A stretch of DNA of 64,000 bases from Ulva prolifera (Eukaryota; Chlorophyta; Ulvophyceae; Ulvales; Ulvaceae), in NCBI GenBank assembly GCA_023078555.1, contig CM041204.1, positions 1,274,923 to 1,338,922 of the forward strand, read 5' to 3'. A program made the position numbers and the translations under genes. Under the pieces are notes generated by a model. That model searched no databases. It saw only the letters and a list, made by a program, of their open reading frames with translations, and had not been told where the DNA came from. Below are positions 43,566-52,785 of this stretch, piece after piece (the first letter of the stretch is position 1; the number at the start of each line of letters is the position of its first letter).

Positions 43566-46500
43566 CTACACATAGCTCGACACAATCCACAAAACAAGAG
43601 GTCCAATTCGATGATCGCTCAGACATCGTTGCAGAGCAAGAACATGCCTCTGCAACAAACTGGCAGTCATCAGCAGAGCAAGTGCAACACGCCCACCATT
43701 GATACTTGAGCGGGGTCTTAATGTACATGCATAGGTACCGGAGTATGTAACCTCTGCAATGGAATGAGTACATGTCAACACGGGTGTGCTGTGCGAGAGT
43801 CTGGTGCGCACAGCACAAGCACGGCCCATCAACATGCACGCAATGTGCAGCAGCTGCAGCTGAATATTGGCAGCCATACTCCTTGATACAGGTGCATCTA
43901 CATATTCAAATGTCAGAGATGTGTGATCTCCAGTTCCAGAGCAGTGAGCTGGGGTGTGCTGTGCGAGTGCCGTAAATTTGCCGTATTGTGTGCCAGCACA
44001 AGCGCAGACCATCTCCATGCACGCAATGTACAGCAGCTGCAGCTGAATATTGGCAGTCATACTCCTTGAGATAGGTGCATCAACATATTCAAATTTCAGA
44101 GCTGTGCGACCTCCAGTTCCACAGTGGTGAGCTGGGGTGTGCTGTGCGAGTGCCGTAAATTTGCCGTATTGTGTGCCAGCACAAGCGCAGACCATCTCCA
44201 TGCACGCAATGTACAGCAGCTGCAGCTGAATATTGGCAGCCATACTCCTTGAGGCAGGTGCATCAACATATTCAAATTTCAGAGCTGTGCGACCTCCAGT
44301 TCCACAGTGGTGAGCTGGGGTGTGCTGTGCGAGTGCCGTAAATTTGCCGCATTGTCTGCCAGCACAAGCGCAGACCATCTCCATGCACGCAATGTACAGC
44401 GGCTGCAGCTGAATATTGGCAGCCATACTCCTTGAGACAGGTGCATCAACATATTCAAATTTCAGAGCTGTGCGACCTCCAGTTCCACAGTGGTGAGCTG
44501 GGGTGTGCTGTGCGAGTGCCGTAAATTTGCCGTATTGTGTGCCAGCACAAGCGCAGACCATCTCCATGCACGCAATGTGCAGCAGCTGTAACTGAATATT
44601 GGCATCCATAGTCCTTGAGATAGGTACATCAACGTATTCAAATTTCAGAGCTGTGCGACCTCCAGTTCCACAGTGGTGAGCTGGGGTGTGCTGTGCGAGT
44701 GCCGTAAATTTGCCGTATTGTGTGCCAGCACAAGCGCAGACCATCTCCATGCACGCAATGTGCAGCAGCTGCAGCTGAATATTGGCAGCCATACTCCTTG
44801 ACACAGGTGCATCAACATATTCAAATTTCAGAGCTGTGCGACCTCCAGTTCCACAGTGGTGAGCTGGGGTGTGCTGTGCGAGTGCCGTAAATTTGCCGTA
44901 TTGTGTGCCAGCACAAGCGCAGACCATCTCCATGCACGCAATGTACAGCAGCTGCAGCTGAATATTGGCAGCCATACTCCTTGAGACAGGTGCATCAACA
45001 TATTCAAATTTCAGAGCTGTGCGACCTCCAGTTCCACAGTGGTGAGCTGGGGTGTGCTGTGCGAGTGCCGTAAATTTGCCGCATTGTGTGCCAGCACAAG
45101 CGCAGACCATCTCCATGCACGCAATGTACAGCAGCTGCAGCTGAATATTGGCAGCCATACTCCTTGAGACAGGTGCATCAACATATTCAAATTTCAGAGC
45201 TGTGCGACCTCCAGTTCCACAGTGGTGAGCTGGGGTGTGCTGTGCGAGTGCCGTAAATTTGCCGCATTGTGTGCCAGCACAAGCGCAGACCATCTCCATG
45301 CACGCAATGTACAGCAGCTGCAGCTGAATATTGGCAGCCATACTCCTTGAGACAGGTGCATCAACGTATTCAAATTTCAGAGCTGTGCGACCTCCAGTTC
45401 CACAGTGGTGAGCTGGGGTGTGCTGTGCGAGTGCCGTAAATTTGCCGTATTGTGTGCCAGCACAAGCGCAGACCATCTCCATGCACGCAATGTGCAGCAG
45501 CTGCAGCTGAATATTGGCAGCCATACTCCTTGACACAGGTGCATCAACATATTCAAATTTCAGAGCTGTGCGACCTCCAGTTCCACAGTGGTGAGCTGGG
45601 GTGTGCTTTGCGAGTGCCGTAAATTTGCCGTATTGTGTGCCAGCACAAGCGCAGACCATCTCCATGCACGCAATGTACAGCAGCTGCAGCTGAATATTGG
45701 CAGTCATACTCCTTGAGATAGGTGCATCAACATATTCAAATTTCAGAGCTGTGCGACCTCCAGTTCCACAGTGGTGAGCTGGGGTGTGCTGTGCGAGTGC
45801 CGTAAATTTGCCGTATTGTGTGCCAGCACAAGCGCAGACCATCTCCATGCACGCAATGTACAGCAGCTGCAGCTGAATATTGGCAGCCATACTCCTTGAG
45901 ACAGGTGCATCAACATATTCAAATTTCAGAGCTGTGCGACCTCCAGTTCCACAGTGGTGAGCTGGGGTGTGCTGTGCGAGTGCCGTAAATTTGCCGCATT
46001 GTGTGCCAGCACAAGCGCAGACCATCTCCATGCACGCAATGTACAGCAGCTGCAGCTGAATATTGGCAGCCATACTCCTTGAGACAGGTGCATCAACATA
46101 TTCAAATTTCAGAGCTGTGCGACCTCCAGTTCCACAGTGGTGAGCTGGGATGTGCTGTGCGAGTGCCGTAAATTTGCCGTATTGTGTGCCAGCACAAGCG
46201 CAGACCATCTCCATGCACGCAATGTGCAGCAGCTGTAACTGAATATTGGCATCCATAGTCCTTGAGATAGGTACATCCACATATTCAGATTTCAGAGCTG
46301 TGTGATCTCCAGTTCTAGAACGGTGACCTTGGGTGTGCTGTATGAGTGCCGCAGATGTGCCGATCTGTGTGCCGGCACAGGCATATACCAACATACTGCA
46401 CTCAATGTGCAGCTGAAGCTGCAGGTTAGTCGTCACAGTCCTTGTCATGTGCAGAAAAGCTTGGGCCTCTATTGATGGAAGCAAGAATGGACAGGCGGTA

Positions 46501-46592
46501 CATGATTCTGGGCTCTCTAGAGCTGAACTGCATTGCTCAGCACCAGTGCCTCCTGATCCGGCTGAAGGACAGCAGCTGCACTCTTTATCCAT
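43566..46592 (-). CDS. ORF of 1008 residues built from 61-residue tandem repeats
   Basis: ATG at 46592 opens MDKECSCCPSAGSGGTGAEQ. After a ~70-residue lead and one diverged unit, 13 near-identical 61-residue units follow, each with MVCACAGTQYGKFTALAQHT, PAHHCGTGGRTALKFEYVDA and PVSRSMAANIQLQLLYIACM. Then come a diverged unit and a unique tail (VALALLMTASLLQRHVLALQ). The unit is 183 bp, a multiple of three, and no unit contains a stop. Conserved Cys (CMEMVCAC) and HHC positions could bind metal or form disulphides. No signal peptide or known repeat family is recognised. Variants show a higher-order pattern: units 1-5 and 10-14 (from the N-terminus) share the same series of substitutions. It could be a coding repeat protein or a satellite that is open by chance and homogenised; coding status is unproven. 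Confidence 0.4.
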   Translation of the reverse strand: MDKECSCCPSAGSGGTGAEQCSSALESPESCTACPFLLPSIEAQAFLHMTRTVTTNLQLQLHIECSMLVYACAGTQIGTSAALIQHTQGHRSRTGDHTALKSEYVDVPISRTMDANIQLQLLHIACMEMVCACAGTQYGKFTALAQHIPAHHCGTGGRTALKFEYVDAPVSRSMAANIQLQLLYIACMEMVCACAGTQCGKFTALAQHTPAHHCGTGGRTALKFEYVDAPVSRSMAANIQLQLLYIACMEMVCACAGTQYGKFTALAQHTPAHHCGTGGRTALKFEYVDAPISRSMTANIQLQLLYIACMEMVCACAGTQYGKFTALAKHTPAHHCGTGGRTALKFEYVDAPVSRSMAANIQLQLLHIACMEMVCACAGTQYGKFTALAQHTPAHHCGTGGRTALKFEYVDAPVSRSMAANIQLQLLYIACMEMVCACAGTQCGKFTALAQHTPAHHCGTGGRTALKFEYVDAPVSRSMAANIQLQLLYIACMEMVCACAGTQCGKFTALAQHTPAHHCGTGGRTALKFEYVDAPVSRSMAANIQLQLLYIACMEMVCACAGTQYGKFTALAQHTPAHHCGTGGRTALKFEYVDAPVSRSMAANIQLQLLHIACMEMVCACAGTQYGKFTALAQHTPAHHCGTGGRTALKFEYVDVPISRTMDANIQLQLLHIACMEMVCACAGTQYGKFTALAQHTPAHHCGTGGRTALKFEYVDAPVSRSMAANIQLQPLYIACMEMVCACAGRQCGKFTALAQHTPAHHCGTGGRTALKFEYVDAPASRSMAANIQLQLLYIACMEMVCACAGTQYGKFTALAQHTPAHHCGTGGRTALKFEYVDAPISRSMTANIQLQLLYIACMEMVCACAGTQYGKFTALAQHTPAHCSGTGDHTSLTFEYVDAPVSRSMAANIQLQLLHIACMLMGRACAVRTRLSHSTPVLTCTHSIAEVTYSGTYACTLRPRSSINGGRVALALLMTASLLQRHVLALQRCLSDHRIGPLVLWIVSSYV
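43949..46327 (-). repeat. 183-bp tandem array, 13 units
   Basis: The word GCTGGGGTGTGCTGTGCGAG recurs at about 43949, 44132, 44315 and so on every 183 bp to about 46144, with partial diverged units on both sides. Identity between units is high; edge units are more diverged, as expected for unequal crossing-over. Units with a TGACACAGGT variant and units with CATCCATAGTCC mark an internal duplication of about nine units (~1.65 kb). Confidence 0.93.
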
Positions 46593-47169
46593 TCGAAATT
46601 ATACAACAGCTGCTCCTGTAGCTTTGTAGACGGTGCATGTCAGCTGGTGTGTGCAAGCGGGTTGCTGAGTTCTGCTGAGTTCTTCTTGAAACAGTCGTCG
46701 CAGCACATCCATTGCATCAAGCCAAAGAAGTCTACGCAAATGTAAGTATATTCTGTAAACTGATATACAAACTGCAGCCCGCAATGATAGGCTGGACACC
46801 GATCAGGCAGAAACAGTTCTGGATGGACCTCCACCACTGGAGGATATCATGAATTTCTATTGCATGATAGGATAAGCTAGAGATTTTCTCACCGAATGCA
46901 GATCGGAGGCAACTGCATTCCTTTGCTCTGCACTCAGCTGGAACTGCATACTCCACACATGAACGATGGAATCTACGTGCCGAAGTACAGATGCAGCGAT
47001 GCCACTTGCAGGACCAGATTAGCCATATACAGGAAGTTTTTAACATACTGGTGTCCTTGGGACGTTCAGTGAGCGGCAGCGGTGCAGCAACGGTGTTGCC
47101 TGGCGATCACCACACCATCGACCATTTACGTCGCGTACAAAAAGCATCAGGTGTAGCAGCGAATCAAAC
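46593..47169. other. Upstream of the repeat ORF
   Basis: No supported gene. This would hold the promoter of the minus-strand repeat ORF, if that ORF is expressed. Confidence 0.35.
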
Positions 47170-47497
47170 TAATCTATGCTGTGTCATCACCAGCACAAGC
47201 TTGTGGAGAGACAGGTTGCACGGGCACCCCCACGCTGGCGAGCGGGGCCTACAGCTACCAGTGGCGAGATCACTCATAGACGCTCGATGCGGCTGAAACT
47301 ATGCAGTAACAATATTGAGACATAGAGTGGCACTTGTGTCAAGTTTGAGGCTGTGTGGTGCATGATGGCACACGCGAGTTTTAGGCCTGAGTTTGGCCAC
47401 CGGACTTGGCAGGCTGGCAGCGTGGTGGTCTGGGTGCGATAGGGGGCTGCGGGCATGCTGCTGGGCCCCTTTTAACGCGAAACATAACTGCGTCAGC
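47170..47497 (-). repeat. Long inverted repeat, right arm
   Basis: Complement of 42636-42960. The first 200 bp from 47497 inward are the best conserved (CTTTTAACGCGAAACATAAC at its outer end). Confidence 0.7.
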
Positions 47498-47814
47498 ACC
47501 GCGCCATTCGTAATGCATGGAGCCTGTGCAGCCAGGCTGGTGCAACCACCACCGGATTGGCGCACTACATGCGCCCAACAGTGCTAATAGATTCGAAAGA
47601 GTGCAGATACGGCATCAGTGAAATATTTGCGTAAACAAACCGGCTACCGATGCTGCGTGCACGCTGAGAGCTGCCGTCATGCCGCTCGATTGTTACGGCC
47701 GTAACGCTGCGCGCCGGAGGCAGCACGCATCTGCAACTGTGACAACTCAATGTAAATACAATCTCTATGTGTACAGTAGCGTGGAGAAGTTGGGATAGCA
47801 GCGGTTCTGTAGCC

Positions 47815-48105
47815 TTGGCGATGGAAGCATCGCCAAAGAGGGGGGTGGGCACTCAGCCCTCATGCACGTCCACCCGGAGCGCGGGCACCTCAGAACGCTC
47901 TGGAAAGCGCTGGGAACGTCTACAGACTAATTAAAGCCTCCTGGGTGCCACTGTATCTTTGTTTCAAGTCGCTGGGCAAAGTCGCACTTTTCCGTCAGAA
48001 TCGTATGCATGGCTGGGCATAAAGACAAGTTTTGCCCAACGCTGCCCAGCGCTCGCCCATTGGGCTCAGAACATCCATTATAGTTATACATGGCCCATAA
48101 CGAGG
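47815..48105 (-). repeat. Dispersed repeat D, copy 2
   Basis: Read on the minus strand: CCCAATGGGCGAGCGCTGGG, GTGCGACTTTGCCCAGCGAC, CAGAGCGTTCTGAGGTGCCC, GGGTGGACGTGCATG, GTGCCCACCCCCCTC. It matches 13001-13200 and forms an inverted pair with 49131-49400. Confidence 0.7.
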
Positions 48106-49130
48106 TTGTCTTGGTATTTGGTGGTGCTGTGGGCGGTTCAGCAGCAGTTTTGACATGTATGGGTTGCTGCACACCACCTGCAGCCTTCTTGGAAGCGACA
48201 CTGCACGAAACAAGCACCATAGAAGTGTGATGTCAAGTATTGAGCTCTCCTGCTGATGTACATGCTATTGCGCTGCCTGGATTGCTCAGGAAGCATTGTG
48301 CAGTGAGCAACACACTAATCACAGACTGAGTTAGCAGTATATGGCTGGCTGCTCACATCAGTATCAAAGGCTGGGTGGTTTACGAGCTAAACCTTGCTCG
48401 GGTCGTGTGACACTGGAAACATCCAGTTGTGTGACAATTAAACTGCTTCTGTGTGACACAAGATACGTGTGTAGATGCCATGAGTCCATATGATGCTGCT
48501 GCGTATTTCAATCGGAGACTTATCATTTGTCGCGTCCGGTGTGGAGTCAGCTATGTTTTGTTGCAAGCCACTCCAGGTGTGAGCACATGTAGGCGTGCTG
48601 ACATGTTTGTGAACGTGCACCACACAGGTCTGATGCATCAGGTCATGTATCGCAGTGAGACAGAGCTGTTACTTCATGGTATGAGAAAAACCAAAGCAGC
48701 GTGCGTTGTGCGTCACTCTCATGACATTGTGCACAGCACGCCAGATCAATGCTGAAGGCGTGGCCTCAGCACAGCCTTTCCGTCTTGTGAATTCAGAATC
48801 AGTGGACCACGGCCAGTAATGGACTGCTTCTTGCCTAGTGGCCAGGTACTGATCGGAAAGTGACACGTAAAATTCGCGCTGGTTGAGTCTGGATATCGAG
48901 CTTTCAACTCGAAGCCAGGATGGTGTCCTCATCAACCTGTTCCGGCCGATTGACACAAATGCTTTGTAGAGATAACAGACATATTATTCAGCAATATATG
49001 CCTAATCGTGGTGATCAGCCCCGGCGAGCTGGTCGCTCGCCGTGGCCACGCTGACGAGTCGTCGCGACCCGTGCCGTCAAGTCAGCTGACTTATCAATGA
49101 TCACCAGTGACACATATTACGGTGTTTTCG
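48106..49130. other. Unique sequence between inverted repeat-D copies
   Basis: About 1 kb with short ORFs only. If the inverted pair are termini, this would be the body of a non-coding element. Confidence 0.4.
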
Positions 49131-49400
49131 AGGTGTTCTCGGCCCACCGAGCACAATGGGCATGCGCTGGACGACGTTTGACGCCATATGAGCCGTGCTG
49201 GGCAAAACAGCACTTTTGGTCAAGAACCCCTCGTTTCGCTGGGCATTCACACCTGTTTCGCCCAGTATGCTTAAGACCGATTCAGGTTGTTCTACTCAGT
49301 CTATAGCTCTTTAAAGCGTGTTCCAGAGCGTTCTGAGGTGCCCGCGCTCCCGGTGGACGTGCATGCAGACCGAGTGCCCACCCCCCTCGCCAAAGCACGT
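49131..49400 (+). repeat. Dispersed repeat D, copy 3
   Basis: Strong match over CCAGAGCGTTCTGAGGTGCC..GGTGGACGTGCATGC..GTGCCCACCCCCCTCGCC (49318-49393) to the complement of 47815-47915. The rest is diverged. Confidence 0.7.
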
Positions 49401-49767
49401 CTGTCTATAGCAAGCCCGACCGTTGTCACAGCCGTGCCGAATTTATCAAGCAGATACAATGTCAACGTCATTATCAATTTGCGGGATCATGCTGTATGGG
49501 TGAATGCAATGCGTTGCGAGTGCTGTCTGTCATCTTGTTGTGATCCTGATGACAAGTGATGGTTACAACTCTTGTCAGTGACGAACAACTAAACTGGATG
49601 ATGCATTGTACTCTACGATACATTATATAGTACTTGAGCTGTCTGACACCGAGTGCAGTGACGCACTTATGCATGCATGCCCCTGTGGCATAGGTGAGTC
49701 TGGCCTTGCTGGCGCTGCAGCGTTTGGGGCACTGCGCATTCAACACTCCCCCTGGAAGACAGCTCCG
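49401..49767 (-). mobile_element. Copia 3' LTR start and polypurine tract
   Basis: Downstream of the pol stop the minus strand reads TTCCAGGGGGAGTGTTGAAT. The purine tract (49747-49755) precedes an LTR starting TGTTG at 49745, just as at 27254. The far end of the LTR could not be fixed; repeat D lies just beyond or overlaps it. Confidence 0.55.
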
Positions 49768-52752
49768 TCAAACAGGTCGACATTGCATGCCCATATCTCT
49801 TCTATTTTCCAATAGCTTTTGTAGTGGGACAGCCTTAGTGAGACAGTCTGCTACCATTTGGTCTGTAGATATGTAGTCGCATATTATCTCCCCCCGTTCT
49901 GCCCTATCTTGGACGAATCTGTGCGCAACATCTATGTGCTTGGTTCTTTGATGTGCAAATGGGTGATGAATCAGCTTCAGTGCTCCCTGATTATCCCCCA
50001 TGATAGTCACTGGTTGAACTCTGCCGGATAGTTCTCCTTTGAGGTCTCTCAACCAAAGCGCCTCCTTTGCTGCATGCGCAGCCGACATAAATTCTGATTC
50101 ACACGTTGACATGGCCACTGTTGATTGTAATTTTGAATTCCACGATACTGCTCCCCCAGATCTGACGAACACGTAACCAGACGTGGATTTTCTCTTGTCC
50201 ATGTCACCAGCATAATCAGCATCACAGTAACCCGTAATTGATTCTGGGTCCGATTTTTTGTAGATTATCCCTAATGTGGTGGTATCTGCTAGGTACCTCA
50301 GGACCTGTTTTGCGGCTGACATGTGATCATCTGATGGGTTTGACATAAATCGTGCCAGCATTCCCACTGGTTGTGCCAAGTCTGGTCTGGTGCAATTTGC
50401 TAGATACAGTAGGCTGCCAATCATGCTCTGATATTGCGTTAGATTGTCAGGCGTTGCAGTTCCGTCGTACTTCTGCAGCGACAAATTGCAATCCATGGGA
50501 GTCTTTCTGCCTTTTGCGTTTTTGAGGCCAAATTTCTCGAGCAGATCCTTTGCGCCTTGCGATTGACCAATCCATAATGTTCCAGCCTGTCTGTCTCGGA
50601 CTATTTCCATTCCCAGGAAATATTTCGCATCTCCCTTTTCAACGATTTGCAATTTCCTTTTCAGCTCTGCTGTGATCCAGTTTATGATGTCACGGTGACC
50701 TGCTAAGAGTAGGTCATCCACGTATACAAGTATGTATGTGTCATTTCCGGCATCTGTAGATTTGAATATATACAAGCTCTCGTCAGCGTGGGTAATTATT
50801 AAGCCAAGATCCATCAATATCTTCTTGAGGTGTTTGAACCAGGCTCTGCCTGATTGCTTCAGACCATATAGAGCCTTGTTTAATTTGCATGCTTTTCCAT
50901 CCCTTAGCTGACCAGGTAATTTGATGTATACATCCTCCTCCAGAGAGCTGTGCATATATGCTGCTGCAACGTCTAATTGAATTAGTTCCAGGTCATGTTG
51001 TACCACTTCTGACATCATATACCTGGCCGTGGTGTACTTGCCCACTGGAGCATAAACTTCTGTGTAATCGATTCCTGCTTTCTGGATATATCCCTTAACA
51101 ACGATCCGTGCACGGTATTTTTCGATTCTTCCCTGTTCATCTCGTTTGATTTTGTATACCCATTTTGTGGGTATAGGTGTCACGTTGGGAGGCAGGTCCA
51201 CCTCAGTGTAGGTGTTGTTGGCGTTCAGGGACGCGATCTCTGTGTTCATTGCTTCTTGCCATTGAGGAAAATCAATCCTACCTTGGACTTCGGCCAATGT
51301 CTGTGGCGTATCAGTCAATTGAACATGATGTGCCCTGAAATCTGCAAATCTTGCTGGTGGCCCTCTGTTTCTGGTCGGTCTCTGATGGTGTACAGCACCT
51401 TCAATTCCTTGCCCTGCTTCCATATCTACTTCATCTGGATCCTGGATTTCGGTGTCTGACGCGGTGGACGCTGCTTCTAGCTCTGGCATGTCGTGTTCTG
51501 CATCCTCATTATTTTGGAGTTCAGCCTCGGCTGCTATTGGCGCTGCTATTGGGGCTGCGTCTGCTTCTGGCATTTCATGTACTGCATTTTCATAATGTTG
51601 AAGCTGTTCCATTTGATGGCCTTCATGTGCCAATTCTGGTACATCTAGTTCGTCTGGTGCGGGTACTGCGTCATGAGCTGGCATATGCATGTCTGCTTGT
51701 TGCTGCTCTCCTTCCAATTGTTGTTGGACATCGATATCACTCCCCGTGTTCCACAACAAATTGTTCCACAGATCATAAGCTGGTTCCTGATATTGAGTAT
51801 CGGAGATGAATGGTCCGGGTTGGGTCTCATCAAACATGACGTCTCGGGATTCAACGATTTTGTGGCTGTCATCTGACCGTATTAGTACTCTCCATGCCTT
51901 TGATTTTGATGAGTAACCTACGAATGTCCCAATTATCGAACGGTCCGATAGCTTGTTGCGGGTGTGAGCATGCACCTGAACGAATGCTTTGCATCCAAAT
52001 ACTCTTAAAGTTGACAGATTCGGTTTCTTGTTGTAGAACATCTGGAAAGGTGTCTTCGTCCTTTTTATGTGCGTCACACAATTGTGCAATCTCACGCCTG
52101 TCATTACTCCCTCGTCCCACATGATGTCCGGTACATTCAGCTCCATCAGCAATGCACGTGCGATGTTCATCAGTGATCTGTTTCCACGTTCCACTTTTCC
52201 GTTTTGTTGCGGGGTGTACACTGCACTTCGTTGGTGTTGTATTCCATGTGATTCGCAGAATTGCTGCACCTTCTTGTTGCAAAATTCTGATCCTTGGTCT
52301 GTCCTGATTTGTTTGACATTGAATCCAGTCTGTGTCTGCCATTGTTTGAGAATGCGCATGAGTTCTAGGGGTATATCTGCTTTTGTTTCCACACAAGATA
52401 CTCCCATGAATCTGGAGTAATCATCGATCATAACAAGCACATATTTGGAACCACCAAAACTCTGTACCGGAAACGGTCCCATTGTGTCAGCGTGTACCAA
52501 TTCCAGAGGCTGTTCTGTGATTGACAGAGAGTCCCCAAATTTTGGTCTTGCCTGTTTGGCTCGCATGCATATTTCACAAGTCATGTCTGGTGGTCTTAGT
52601 TTGTCTGGAAGGCCCATCACGCATCCATGTTGGTGCATGTGTTGCAGCACTTGATGTGATGGATGACCTAGACGTTTATGTATCAATTCTGTCACTGCCA
52701 CGAGAGCTTGCGGTTGCTGGTCTGCCCATGACCACAGGGGGTACCGCAGGAT
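49768..52752 (-). CDS. pol: Ty1/copia polyprotein, integrase to RNase H (5'-truncated)
   Basis: The open frame runs from about 52752 (first codons LRYPLWSWADQQPQALVAVT) to the stop at 49768, without frameshift. In order: the pre-integrase zinc-binding region (HKRLGHPS.., CEICMRAKQ); the integrase core with D (LVHADTMGP), D (QIRTDQGSEFCN) and E (PQQNGKVERGNRS); reverse transcriptase with AAYMHSSLEEDVYIKLPGQL and the catalytic YVDDLLLAG; and RNase H with ITGYCDADYAGD and CESEFMSAAHAAKEALWLRD, ending just before the polypurine tract. Gag, the nucleocapsid knuckle and protease are absent: the frame is interrupted near 52758 by unrelated sequence containing an inverted repeat. It could still supply enzymes in trans if transcribed. 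The intact long frame suggests recent insertion. Confidence 0.93.
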   Translation of the reverse strand: MLRYPLWSWADQQPQALVAVTELIHKRLGHPSHQVLQHMHQHGCVMGLPDKLRPPDMTCEICMRAKQARPKFGDSLSITEQPLELVHADTMGPFPVQSFGGSKYVLVMIDDYSRFMGVSCVETKADIPLELMRILKQWQTQTGFNVKQIRTDQGSEFCNKKVQQFCESHGIQHQRSAVYTPQQNGKVERGNRSLMNIARALLMELNVPDIMWDEGVMTGVRLHNCVTHIKRTKTPFQMFYNKKPNLSTLRVFGCKAFVQVHAHTRNKLSDRSIIGTFVGYSSKSKAWRVLIRSDDSHKIVESRDVMFDETQPGPFISDTQYQEPAYDLWNNLLWNTGSDIDVQQQLEGEQQQADMHMPAHDAVPAPDELDVPELAHEGHQMEQLQHYENAVHEMPEADAAPIAAPIAAEAELQNNEDAEHDMPELEAASTASDTEIQDPDEVDMEAGQGIEGAVHHQRPTRNRGPPARFADFRAHHVQLTDTPQTLAEVQGRIDFPQWQEAMNTEIASLNANNTYTEVDLPPNVTPIPTKWVYKIKRDEQGRIEKYRARIVVKGYIQKAGIDYTEVYAPVGKYTTARYMMSEVVQHDLELIQLDVAAAYMHSSLEEDVYIKLPGQLRDGKACKLNKALYGLKQSGRAWFKHLKKILMDLGLIITHADESLYIFKSTDAGNDTYILVYVDDLLLAGHRDIINWITAELKRKLQIVEKGDAKYFLGMEIVRDRQAGTLWIGQSQGAKDLLEKFGLKNAKGRKTPMDCNLSLQKYDGTATPDNLTQYQSMIGSLLYLANCTRPDLAQPVGMLARFMSNPSDDHMSAAKQVLRYLADTTTLGIIYKKSDPESITGYCDADYAGDMDKRKSTSGYVFVRSGGAVSWNSKLQSTVAMSTCESEFMSAAHAAKEALWLRDLKGELSGRVQPVTIMGDNQGALKLIHHPFAHQRTKHIDVAHRFVQDRAERGEIICDYISTDQMVADCLTKAVPLQKLLENRRDMGMQCRPV

Positions 52753-52785
52753 GGCTCACCCGGGGTGCGCCATCCGGGTGAGCCA
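52749..52785. repeat. Inverted repeat at the copia truncation point
   Basis: GGCTCACCCGG and CCGGGTGAGCC, 11-bp perfect arms separated by 10 bp, lie exactly where the copia frame is lost. They may be the terminus of an inserted element or the scar of an excision. Confidence 0.6.

Noticed and set aside
43949-46327. CRISPR-like array
   Set aside because: Units are 183 bp and contiguous with no unique spacers, and the genome is eukaryotic.
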